Source: Candidatus Methanophagales archaeon (lineage in GTDB: Archaea > Halobacteriota > Syntropharchaeia > Alkanophagales > Methanospirareceae). Taken from it: a stretch of 8,450 bases of DNA. The stretch's first letter is position 1, and every line of letters starts with the position of its first letter. The stretch lies in NCBI GenBank assembly GCA_021161765.1, contig JAGGZZ010000065.1, positions 1-8,450 on the forward strand, in the 5' to 3' direction. A program made the position numbers and the translations under genes. Positions 1 to 6,581 of the stretch are shown here, piece by piece. The notes beneath the pieces are model-generated. The model did not search any database, was not told the origin of the DNA, and saw nothing but the letters and a program-made list of their open reading frames with translations.

Positions 1-1214
1 GCAATTAAGCTATCACCAACCACTAAAATAAATCTCCCGCCGGAATTTAAAGAAGAAATGACTTTCTTCATTACCTTATACAAATCATCGAAATATTTGT
101 GAACTATGTATGGCATATCCGTTCTTCTATAAGCCCCTCTCTTCTCAATGCTCTTTTCAATATCGCCTTTGATTTCCTCTATCCAATCATTCGTATATGT
201 TGAACCTGACTTACGAAAGTCTTTTATCAATCCTTTAGAGACGTTATCACAGACAACCATCTCATCCTTTATACTCTTTAATTCCTTGTGATTTTCGGCA
301 AATCTCAGCCACCCCATTTCTATCTTGTAGTTTATCACATAGTCCAGACCGTTCATGTAAGGAGGCGAAGTGATAATCAAATCAAAATCATTGGTGTGCT
401 TAAAATCCATTGCATTCGCTAAAATAACCTCGCTTTCTGTGTTTATAAAATCTTTATACTGCGATTGTATCAACCTCAAGTCATTGGCAATGTCACGTAT
501 CTTTTTATCTAACAGAATATACGGAGCGCTATCATAAACCTTCTTATCCCGGTGATATCCCAAACACGGAGTTCTTTTCATATTGCTGCAGTCAATCAGG
601 ATTGAAGAGAAGGCTAATTTAATTAGGTCTTTTACTTTTCTTTGTTTTTCGTTTTTAGCTTCTATTGACTCAATTCCACCCTTAATAGTTTCTAAATTGC
701 GTAATACCCCCTTATTGAAATGAGAACTTGACTTTAGAAAAGAAGGTGCCAAAGAGCAGTTATTTCTGGGCAAATCATTATATATCTTCAGTAAATAATT
801 AGGAGAAATATCCCAACAGTTGAGTTTTGTATTGGCTATAAATTGTAGAAAGGGATTTAACTCAGTTCCAAAAGATATGTAACCATTCAGTTTTGCCTGG
901 ACTAAAACAGTACCACAGCCAGCAAAAGGATCGAGGACAACGGGGCATGGGTATTCCTTTTTATACCTGTCTAATATGGACTGAACAAAAGAAGCCGAAA
1001 ATCCCTGCACATACGGCGCCCAGCGGTGGATATGCTCATTAATGTTGGGCGTAAACTGTATAGGCTGTATATTTTCAGGAATTGTTATGCCAAGCTCTTC
1101 TATGTACGGGGCAGCATCCATATCAGAAGAACCCCCTTTTTTAGGGGATTTTAAAATGTTAATCTCCCTAATGGTGAGTTCGCTTTGAGCGGGTTTTACA
1201 AGGATACTTCTCAT
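1..1214 (-). CDS. Site-specific DNA methyltransferase, C-terminus cut by window edge
   Basis: Reading the minus strand from the ATG at 1214-1212 gives 404 open codons that run off the left edge. SAM-binding motif I is DPFAGCGT (residues 95-102), followed by an acidic motif II-like segment, FGTELNP (115-121). The catalytic motif IV is TSPPY (282-286). Near the edge is a strand GGRFILVVGDS typical of these enzymes. The protein should therefore transfer a methyl group from SAM to the exocyclic amino group of cytosine (N4) or adenine (N6); SPPY is commonest in N4-cytosine enzymes, but the base is not settled. About 180 residues separate motifs I and IV, an alpha-like order with room for a target-recognition region. 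The upstream AGAGGAAG is a weak ribosome site. The gene is visibly A+T-rich compared with the acs gene. It is divergent from a DUF4145 gene. It may be a solitary methylase or half of a restriction-modification system; no nuclease is visible here. Confidence 0.9.
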   Translation of the reverse strand, partial: MRSILVKPAQSELTIREINILKSPKKGGSSDMDAAPYIEELGITIPENIQPIQFTPNINEHIHRWAPYVQGFSASFVQSILDRYKKEYPCPVVLDPFAGCGTVLVQAKLNGYISFGTELNPFLQFIANTKLNCWDISPNYLLKIYNDLPRNNCSLAPSFLKSSSHFNKGVLRNLETIKGGIESIEAKNEKQRKVKDLIKLAFSSILIDCSNMKRTPCLGYHRDKKVYDSAPYILLDKKIRDIANDLRLIQSQYKDFINTESEVILANAMDFKHTNDFDLIITSPPYMNGLDYVINYKIEMGWLRFAENHKELKSIKDEMVVCDNVSKGLIKDFRKSGSTYTNDWIEEIKGDIEKSIEKRGAYRRTDMPYIVHKYFDDLYKVMKKVISSLNSGGRFILVVGDSLI

Positions 1215-1242
1215 TTCTTCCTCTTACTTCCTAATCTCTCTG

Positions 1243-1254
1243 TATATTTAAAGG
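1243..1254. promoter_or_regulatory. Near-palindromic TATA element shared by the divergent methylase and DUF4145 genes
   Basis: TATATTTAAAGG reads CCTTTAAATATA on the other strand, so both strands show an archaeal TATA-like box. Its centre is about 34 bases upstream of the methyltransferase ATG and about 44 bases upstream of the DUF4145 ATG. That fits a nearly leaderless methylase transcript and a short leader for the other gene. The assignment rests on pattern and spacing only. Other TATA-like words (around 1263-1271 and 1284-1290) are also present. Confidence 0.45.
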
Positions 1255-1291
1255 TTTATGTTGATTATACCTTTATCAATTTAGTATAATC

Positions 1292-1927
1292 ATGGAAGAT
1301 AAGATAGAACTCCTTCGTGGAAAAATAGGGGACGTGGATTGCGATAATAAGGTTGTCGTGAGAGGTAGGTGCCCCTACTGCAATGACAGGGCGACCTTCA
1401 GACAGATAAAATACGGATTTGAGCGCAGTAAAATAACAGGACAAACAGTTCCTCTTCAGTGTGAGGGTTGTTCTTCAATAGTAGCATTTTCGCTTACACA
1501 AACAAAATTTTATCCTGCACCTATGTTGAAAGGTTTGGAAGGATTACCAGAAGAGATAGATAAATATTATCAAGAAGGGATTAGGTGTATCTCTGCTGAT
1601 GCACCTAATGGTGCTGTAACAGCATTTAGAAAGGTTATACATGCTATTGGAATTCATTATGGCATCGCTAAAGTAAATGACAATAAACAAACGCTGTATA
1701 AAATAATTCAGGAATTATGTGATCACGAACATATTGTTAAAAAATTAAAGGATGCACTCATTGGAGTGAAAGATATAGGAAATGATGGCGCGCATATTAA
1801 TGAAAATGAACCCGACATAGAACAGGCTTTGAAAATAAAACATTTAATTGATACTGTGTTAAATTCTACTATCTTGTGTGATTCGAATTTGGAATTTGTA
1901 AAAGGCAAACATTCTAAAAAAGATTAG
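1292..1927 (+). CDS. Zinc-ribbon DUF4145 (HEPN-like) domain protein
   Basis: This is a 211-residue soluble protein. The N-terminal part carries two CxxC pairs, CPYC (27-30) and CEGC (57-60), which would form a zinc ribbon. Residues about 85-195 are helical and match the DUF4145 pattern: an amphipathic helix with IRCISADAPNGAVTAFRKV, and a later helix ending in DIGNDGAH (161-168). DUF4145 is a HEPN-like helical fold often found alone or fused to restriction-modification subunits. Catalytic HEPN RNases carry RxxxxH; here the residue five before the histidine is glycine, so RNase activity is doubtful. The start at 1292 is the first ATG after the TATA region, and no clear Shine-Dalgarno precedes it. 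Stop is TAG. The gene diverges from a DNA methyltransferase, which suggests a role in modification or defence, but the function is unproven. Confidence 0.8.
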   Translation: MEDKIELLRGKIGDVDCDNKVVVRGRCPYCNDRATFRQIKYGFERSKITGQTVPLQCEGCSSIVAFSLTQTKFYPAPMLKGLEGLPEEIDKYYQEGIRCISADAPNGAVTAFRKVIHAIGIHYGIAKVNDNKQTLYKIIQELCDHEHIVKKLKDALIGVKDIGNDGAHINENEPDIEQALKIKHLIDTVLNSTILCDSNLEFVKGKHSKKD

Positions 1928-2178
1928 GATGCAACTCGGTTTCATACCTTCGCTGGCTAATGCTTGCTTCAGGGTTTGTTTCTGCTGCACATGACATTCC
2001 TTAGGCCTTTTTTCTTTATTCGGTTTGTTCAATTATGCGCAGTAAGAAAACCAATAAAGCGGAAAAGCGAAGAAGAGATTGAAGAAGGTCTTTGTGTTCT
2101 CTGCGGGCTCAGCGGTAAACAAGTACAAACTATCTTTGTTGATTTGCGCGTTAAAAAAGAAAGAGCCATTTTAGAAAA
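1928..2178. other. Non-coding scar region without a recognisable gene
   Basis: No convincing protein is seen on either strand. An open frame at 1964-2230 (plus) begins with a low-complexity hydrophobic stretch and then reads through the dispersed repeat relic at 2089-2120 and into sequence antisense to the fragment at 2179-2316. It is therefore probably not a gene. A T-rich tract at about 2008-2019 lies 80-90 bases after the DUF4145 stop and could terminate that transcript, as archaeal terminators are often simple T-tracts. Confidence 0.5.
2089..2120. repeat. Relic of a widespread dispersed repeat (TTTGTGTTCTCTGCG type)
   Basis: The stretch begins TCTTTGTGTTCTCTGCG and ends CTCAGCGGTAAAC. 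Read on the minus strand it resembles the ACCRCTGAGnnCGCAGAGAACAC family of repeats that recurs between genes of many environmental bacteria and archaea. That recognition is from memory, not from a search. Translated, it gives the meaningless peptide LCVLCGLSG seen in many spurious small ORFs. Only one copy is present in the window, so its status as a repeat cannot be shown here. Confidence 0.4.
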
Positions 2179-2316
2179 TTATTTTTCAGCAAACAACTTC
2201 CTTATCTCCGCACCAACCGTCTCAACCTGATGCTCGCCTATCTTCTCTCTGCACTCTTTCAAGAACGGAATACCTCTTTTATATTCCTCAACCCATTCCT
2301 TTGCAACTCCTCGTTT
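2179..2316 (-). pseudogene. Start-less C-terminal gene fragment of unknown family
   Basis: On the minus strand, 45 codons lie between an in-frame TGA (2319-2317) and TAA (2181-2179). They encode a credible, charged helical peptide including AKEWVEEYKRGIPFLKEC and HQVETVGAEIRKLFAEK. The composition looks like real protein rather than a random frame. There is no start codon in a plausible position. The right boundary coincides almost exactly with the point (about 2315) where the plus-strand lyase remnant begins, so a rearrangement probably joined two gene fragments tail-first. I do not recognise the parent family. Confidence 0.4.
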
Positions 2317-2707
2317 TCAGAGACCATTAAAATTGAGTGCGGACGTTGCTGTTCATAGCAGTACAAAACACATAGGTGGTCACGCTGATCTTTTAGGAGG
2401 TGTCATTGTCGGAAGAAAAAAGCAGATGGGCGGTTTTGATAGCACAATCTCTTTTGGAATTAAGAGCGGCATAGAGGCGGGACGCAAACTCATGAACCGC
2501 GTTGAACTGTGTGCTTTAGCAGTTAGCCTCGGTTCTGTTGATACCTTAATTCAACATCCCACATCTATGACCCACGCGAATATACCCCGATAGGTCAGGA
2601 TGAAGACAGGAATAACCGATGATTTGGTGAGACTCTCTGTTGGTATAGAGGAGCCAGAAGACATAATAACAGCTCTGGATCAAGCCTTAGTGGCTGCTCC
2701 CCACTGA
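2315..2707 (+). pseudogene. Decayed PLP-dependent Cys/Met metabolism enzyme (methionine gamma-lyase / cystathionine gamma-synthase family)
   Basis: One frame holds three blocks of this family. Block 1 (2315-2416) reads FQRPLKLSADVAVHSSTKHI then GGHADLLGGVIVG, the segment around the PLP-binding lysine; the lysine in SSTKH is retained. Block 2 (from about 2417) starts KKQMGGFDSTISF and runs through GIEAGRKLMN, AVSLGSVDTL and HPTSMTHANIPR. Block 3 after a TAG at 2591-2593 continues in the same frame with TGITDDLVRLSVGIEEPEDI to a TGA at 2705. Family members are about 390-400 residues. Here about 190 N-terminal residues are absent, and about 100 residues normally between blocks 1 and 2 are cleanly deleted in frame. 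No start codon is supported. Intact enzymes cleave or form C-S bonds in sulfur amino acids; this copy cannot. The TAG sits where relatives usually have an acidic or other residue, so a single substitution such as GAG to TAG would explain it. Confidence 0.85.
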
Positions 2708-2743
2708 AGCGGGAGGCGTCAAACCTGCCTTCGCCATTTATGT

Positions 2744-2770
2744 CGCTTGTCTTCGGATAAGCGTGCACGC
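2744..2770. terminator. cUUCGg-loop hairpin plus 10-bp palindrome between converging ends
   Basis: CGCTTGTC (2744-2751) pairs with GATAAGCG (2756-2763), with one G-U pair, around a TTCG loop closed by C-G. In plus-strand RNA this is the very stable cUUCGg tetraloop. It overlaps a perfect palindrome GCGTGCACGC (2761-2770). The structure lies 37 bases after the stop of the lyase remnant and 26 bases beyond the stop of the minus-strand corrinoid-activator-like gene. Termination or 3'-end protection is a reasonable guess, but there is no T-tract directly after it on either strand. Confidence 0.4.
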
Positions 2771-2789
2771 TAATGAAATATAAGGAGAC

Positions 2790-4367
2790 TTAGAGATATT
2801 TCTGGAAATAAAGCTCACTGACGAATAATTCCATAAAATTATCTTCCTCTTCAAGTTTTATGTGCTCGATTCGCTTTGCAACTGCTTCCGCATCCTCGCG
2901 CTTCGTCTTTGATATTAACGCCTGCCTTGCACCTTCTAGCGCCGCATTTCCTACCTTTTTCACCTTTCCTCGCTCAATATCGGGGAGAAGCCCTATGCGT
3001 ATTGCATGCTCCGTGTTTGTGAAGTTCACGAACCCCCCCGCCAGAAAAATGCTGTCTATATCCTCAAGCTCGACCCCGTATCTTCGCAGCAGAACCTTTA
3101 TGCCCACTGCCACGGCAGTTTTCGCGAGGTTTAACTGGTCAATGTCCTTCTCCGACAGCTTGATCCCCTCGGCTATTTTTAGCTCTTTCTCGTCTCCATA
3201 GAACTTCCCTCTGCCATCAATTATTCTCTTGTCCAGGAGTTCTGCCAGCGCGTCTATCAACCCGGAACCGCAAACGCCAACAGGAACGGCGGCATCGTCT
3301 ATCGTTTTGTATTTTACCTCGCCGGAATTTTCTATTTTTACTTCTTTTATCGCTTCGCTTACGCCACCAATTCCGCACGCTATACCAGCACCTTCAAATG
3401 CCGGACCTGCTGCAGCCGACGTTGCGACCAATCTGTCCTTATTCCCAAGTACGATTTCCGTGTTTGTTCCAACGTCTATCGCCATGCATATCTTATCGCT
3501 CTCGGATTTATACATTTCCGTTGCCAGCACGACAGCCAGAGCGTCAGCACCGACAAAACTGCCTATCAAGGGCAGCCCATAAACTCGTGCTTCGGGATTT
3601 GCCTCGAGCCCGAGTTCCTTCGCTGTTTTACTTACCGGTGCGACACTCAAAGGTTCGTAAGGGCTTTTGCCAAGCGACTCGACGGAATAGCCAAAGAACA
3701 GGTCTCGCATTACGGGATTGCCGACAACCACGAGCTCACATACTTTGCCCGGCTCTGTCAGGCTTGCAATCAGCTCGTTCACGGCGGTTCTGATTTCTCT
3801 TACGAGTATGTCCTGCCCTTTTCTTGCAAATTCTATCCTTGAAATTACGTTGTTCCCATATTTTGTCTGTGGGTTCTCTCTTGATATAGTAGAAGACACT
3901 TTTCCGCTCTCAAGGTCAATTAAATAGGTAGCAAGCGTTGTTGTCCCTATGTCAAGAGCGATGCCGTATATTTCTCCTTTATATTCGCCTATATCTTCCG
4001 ACTCGCAAAAGACTCTTTCTCCCTCTATGTGTACGAAAGGCTCAAGAGCGATTTCCTTATATTCGCCGGATTCTAAAACGTAGTAGGTTCTTCTTGGCAC
4101 TCGGACGTAAATAGGGTTGTCGGTATTTGCTATTCTCGCCTGGCATGCAAGTCGGTGCGTATCGTCCTGTATAAACTTATCTTCTAACTCGGTTCTTTCC
4201 GACAGTGCTCCGGGGGCGCACTCGACCTCGACCAGACACTCACCACACTTTCCCTCACCACCGCATGAGCAATTTATGTCTATTCCCAACTCCTGCAAAT
4301 AGGAAAGAATGGTCCTTCCCTCGACGAGTTTTGCTTCTTTTCCGTACTCCGTGAATATGATGTTCAT
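2790..4367 (-). CDS. [2Fe-2S] ferredoxin / ASKHA-domain protein, RACo-like reductive activator of corrinoid proteins (DUF4445)
   Basis: A 525-residue cytoplasmic protein. Residues 1-90 form a plant-type ferredoxin domain with the cluster motif C35-x5-C41-x2-C44 and a fourth cysteine at 75. After a short linker comes an ASKHA ATPase-like part: DIGTTT at 139-144 (phosphate-binding), a GNPVMRDLFFG block near 215, a second phosphate motif AIDVGTNTE with Asp 298, and an adenosine-motif-like LAGGFVNF near 443. This architecture is that of RACo, which uses ATP to drive one-electron reduction of inactive Co(II) corrinoid to Co(I) on methyl-transfer proteins. It is shorter than the roughly 630-residue Carboxydothermus RACo, mostly in the linker region. 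It lacks the C-terminal [4Fe-4S] pairs of methanogen RamA. The corrinoid partner is not in the window. The neighbour across a 76-base divergent gap is acetyl-CoA synthetase. A few AAGG-like bases precede the ATG. The family assignment is firm, the precise substrate is inferred. Confidence 0.85.
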   Translation of the reverse strand: MNIIFTEYGKEAKLVEGRTILSYLQELGIDINCSCGGEGKCGECLVEVECAPGALSERTELEDKFIQDDTHRLACQARIANTDNPIYVRVPRRTYYVLESGEYKEIALEPFVHIEGERVFCESEDIGEYKGEIYGIALDIGTTTLATYLIDLESGKVSSTISRENPQTKYGNNVISRIEFARKGQDILVREIRTAVNELIASLTEPGKVCELVVVGNPVMRDLFFGYSVESLGKSPYEPLSVAPVSKTAKELGLEANPEARVYGLPLIGSFVGADALAVVLATEMYKSESDKICMAIDVGTNTEIVLGNKDRLVATSAAAGPAFEGAGIACGIGGVSEAIKEVKIENSGEVKYKTIDDAAVPVGVCGSGLIDALAELLDKRIIDGRGKFYGDEKELKIAEGIKLSEKDIDQLNLAKTAVAVGIKVLLRRYGVELEDIDSIFLAGGFVNFTNTEHAIRIGLLPDIERGKVKKVGNAALEGARQALISKTKREDAEAVAKRIEHIKLEEEDNFMELFVSELYFQKYL

Positions 4368-4401
4368 GATCGCCTTATCTTAAACTTAAAGAGTTTATCA
4401 C

Positions 4402-4434
4402 CATAAATTAAAAGAGAAAATATAGATTATAAAA
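4402..4434. promoter_or_regulatory. A+T-rich divergent promoter region between the RACo-like gene and acs
   Basis: The gap is strongly A+T-rich. On the plus strand AAAATATAG (4417-4425) is centred about 24 bases before the ATG at 4444, and CATAAATTAAAAG (4402-4414) about 27 bases before the alternative GTG at 4435; either would give a leaderless or nearly leaderless acs message. On the minus strand CTTTTAATTTATGG (4402-4415) lies about 41 bases upstream of the RACo-like ATG. No Shine-Dalgarno precedes acs. Which box is used cannot be told from sequence alone. Confidence 0.4.
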
Positions 4435-4443
4435 GTGATAAAA

Positions 4444-6486
4444 ATGGGCGTGAATGTGGGTAGAAAGCTGAAGGATGCGGGAAAACAATGGGTAATCGAG
4501 GACGCCAAAAAGAAGGGTGTTTACTGGCCTACGGAACGAATGAAGGAAAAAGCGTATTTCAGCGATGAGGAAATCTATGCTGAAGCGAGTAAAGACACAA
4601 GAGGTTTTTGGGCGAAACAGGCGAGGGAGTCCATTGACTGGTTTGACGAATGGGATGCGGATAAGGTAGTAGAGTTAGAACCCCCATATTTCAACTGGTT
4701 TGTAGGAAATAAGACAAATTTATCCTATAACTGCATTGACCGGCATCTGGAGGAAAGCAGGAATAAAGCAGCGCTTATCTGGGTGCCTGAACCGGTGGAT
4801 GAAGCCAAACAAGTCCTGACGTACATGGACCTGTACAGAGAAGTGAACAAGTGTGCAAACGTTTTAAAAGGTCTCGGAGTAAAGAAAGGGAGCCCCGTGA
4901 CCATCTGGATGCCGATGATTCCTGAGACGGCAATAGTTGCTTTAGCCTGTCAGCGGTTAGGAGCATGGCATTCAATCGTGTACACCGCATTTGCACCTCA
5001 CGCGGTGCGGGAAAGAATGGAGGATGCGGAATCAAAAATACTTATCACCGTTGATGGCTTCTATCGGCGTGGAAAACAGATAGAGTTAAAAAAGCGAATA
5101 GATGAAGCGCAGGTTCTGGAGAAGGTAGGTGCAGAGAACTGCGTGGTGGTAAGGAGACTGAATAGCGAGGTCGAAATGAAAGAAGGCAGAGATTTTTATT
5201 ACGATGAACTGATGAAAGGTGTAGAAGCCTATTGTGACCCGGAAATCATTACATCTGACGATTATGGGTTTCTGCTCTACACTTCCGGGACGACGGGCAA
5301 ACCAAAGGGCGTTATGCACTCCTGCGGTGCGTATAGTGTTGGCGTGGCGTTGACAATGAAACTTGTCTTCGACTTGCACCCCGAGGACCTCTTCTGGTCA
5401 ACGGCGGATATAGGCTGGATAACGGGGCATTCGTATGCCTTATATGGCCCTTTACTTGTTGGTGCAACGTCATTATGGTATGAGGGCGCTCCAGATTATC
5501 CTGATGCGGCACGATGGTGGGAACTGATAGAGAAATATGGCGTTACTATATTTTATACGGCGCCGACAGCAATAAGAGCGTTACGAGCCGCGGGCGATAA
5601 GTGGGTTGAAGGACACGACTTCTCCTCGTTAAGACTTTTGGCTTCTGTCGGTGAACCAATTGACCCGGATACGTGGAAATGGTTCTTCGAGAAGATAGGA
5701 GAACGTCGCTGCGCATTGATAGATACATACTGGCAAACCGAAACGGGTGGAATAATCCTGTCTTCACTCCCCGGGATAGGGCCGTTCGTTCCCGGTGTAG
5801 CCGGTCCTGCACTTCCGGGTGTGCATTGTGACGTCCTGGATGAGACGGGTGAGCCCGTGAAACCGGGGGAATCGGGGTATCTCGTGGTAAAAACCCCGTT
5901 TGCGCCCTCTATGCTTCGAGGGATGTACAAGAAGCCGGAGAAATATGTGGAAGAGTACTGGAGCGAATACGGCACGGAGATATATTTTGCAGGTGACGGC
6001 GGAATAAAAACGGGTATGGAAATAGGAGGTCAGCCTCTGATAAAGATTACCGGGCGGATTGACGATGTCATGGAGGTCGCAGGACACAGGATAGGCACTG
6101 CTGAGATAGAGGATGCGGTAAGCGACCTGGATGAGGTGGTGGAAGTTGCAGTGGTAGGGAAACCGGATGCGATAAAAGGAGAAGTGCCTGCTCTTTTCGT
6201 GGTGCTGAAAAGTGGCGTCGAGGTGCCCAAAGCCCAGATGGACAGGGAAATAGTGAAAGCAGTGAGGGAGAAAGTGGGTCCGGTAGCAACTCCAGAAGTC
6301 GCTTATTATGTCGCTGACGTGCCAAAGACGGAGAGTGGAAAGATAATAAGACGGTTTCTAAAAGGTCTTGTTCGGGATGAAGCGCTCGGAGACATGACCA
6401 CGGCACAGAACCCCGAATGTCTAAAGGAGCTTGCAGAAGCCACAAAATATCGAGGTCCGCAAAAGATACAGGGATATAATGCATAA
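4444..6486 (+). CDS. acs: Acetyl-CoA synthetase, AMP-forming
   Basis: A 680-residue adenylate-forming enzyme that makes acetyl-CoA from acetate, ATP and CoA through acetyl-AMP, in the cytoplasm. All core motifs are present: the N-terminal FWAKQARESIDWFDEWD cap region; P-loop YTSGTTGKPKG (279-289); DTYWQTETGG (427-436); the ribose-binding YFAGDGG (Asp 518); hinge and C-terminal motif GRIDDVMEVAGHRIG (from 537); and PKTESGKIIRR with the adenylation lysine at 633. The tryptophan just before QTET, which caps the small acyl pocket in bacterial Acs, is retained, favouring acetate. The preceding residue is tyrosine where bacterial Acs has a second tryptophan. That lysine is the usual acetylation control site in bacteria. 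Length slightly exceeds the 652 of bacterial Acs. ATG 4444 was preferred over GTG 4435, which would add only three residues. Divergent from a RACo-like gene. Some archaeal homologues may accept propionate. Confidence 0.93.
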   Translation: MGVNVGRKLKDAGKQWVIEDAKKKGVYWPTERMKEKAYFSDEEIYAEASKDTRGFWAKQARESIDWFDEWDADKVVELEPPYFNWFVGNKTNLSYNCIDRHLEESRNKAALIWVPEPVDEAKQVLTYMDLYREVNKCANVLKGLGVKKGSPVTIWMPMIPETAIVALACQRLGAWHSIVYTAFAPHAVRERMEDAESKILITVDGFYRRGKQIELKKRIDEAQVLEKVGAENCVVVRRLNSEVEMKEGRDFYYDELMKGVEAYCDPEIITSDDYGFLLYTSGTTGKPKGVMHSCGAYSVGVALTMKLVFDLHPEDLFWSTADIGWITGHSYALYGPLLVGATSLWYEGAPDYPDAARWWELIEKYGVTIFYTAPTAIRALRAAGDKWVEGHDFSSLRLLASVGEPIDPDTWKWFFEKIGERRCALIDTYWQTETGGIILSSLPGIGPFVPGVAGPALPGVHCDVLDETGEPVKPGESGYLVVKTPFAPSMLRGMYKKPEKYVEEYWSEYGTEIYFAGDGGIKTGMEIGGQPLIKITGRIDDVMEVAGHRIGTAEIEDAVSDLDEVVEVAVVGKPDAIKGEVPALFVVLKSGVEVPKAQMDREIVKAVREKVGPVATPEVAYYVADVPKTESGKIIRRFLKGLVRDEALGDMTTAQNPECLKELAEATKYRGPQKIQGYNA

Positions 6487-6549
6487 TAGCGGTTTAGAGG
6501 TTTGGATGTTTAGCTAACGAGCTGAACCGCTAATAAACGAAACCTCTAA
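6487..6549. terminator. Two interleaved inverted repeats between convergent acs and the DUF373 gene
   Basis: Repeat A is TAGCGGTTTAG (6487-6497) with CTGAACCGCTA (6522-6532), 11 pairs including one G-U. Repeat B is TTAGAGGTTT (6494-6503) with AAACCTCTAA (6540-6549), 10 perfect pairs. Their order is A, B, A', B' and the left arms share four bases, so either hairpin can form but not both in full; a trimmed pseudoknot is possible. The block starts just after the acs stop and ends 32 bases beyond the stop of the convergent DUF373 gene. A two-way terminator is the simplest reading, although no T-run follows. Confidence 0.55.
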
Positions 6550-6581
6550 TTTCGCGCTCTCCGCGGTGATAAATCACTACG

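Noticed and set aside
1133..1152. Hairpin-like CCCC-T-run-GGGG near the start of the methyltransferase
   Set aside because: It lies inside an open coding frame (SPKKGG) and is explained by codons there.
1723..1908. 61-codon minus-strand open frame
   Set aside because: It is fully antisense to the DUF4145 domain, whose frame carries clear family motifs.
1964..2230. 88-codon plus-strand open frame after the DUF4145 gene
   Set aside because: It starts in low-complexity hydrophobic sequence, reads through a dispersed-type repeat and then antisense to a more protein-like minus-strand fragment.
2860..4302. Plus-strand open frames opposite the RACo-like gene
   Set aside because: They are Ser/Pro/Ala-rich shadow translations; the minus strand encodes an intact ferredoxin-ASKHA protein.
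5553..6484. Minus-strand open frames of up to 140 codons opposite acs
   Set aside because: They are rich in Pro, Ser, Leu and His with no recognisable motif and lie opposite highly conserved Acs motifs.
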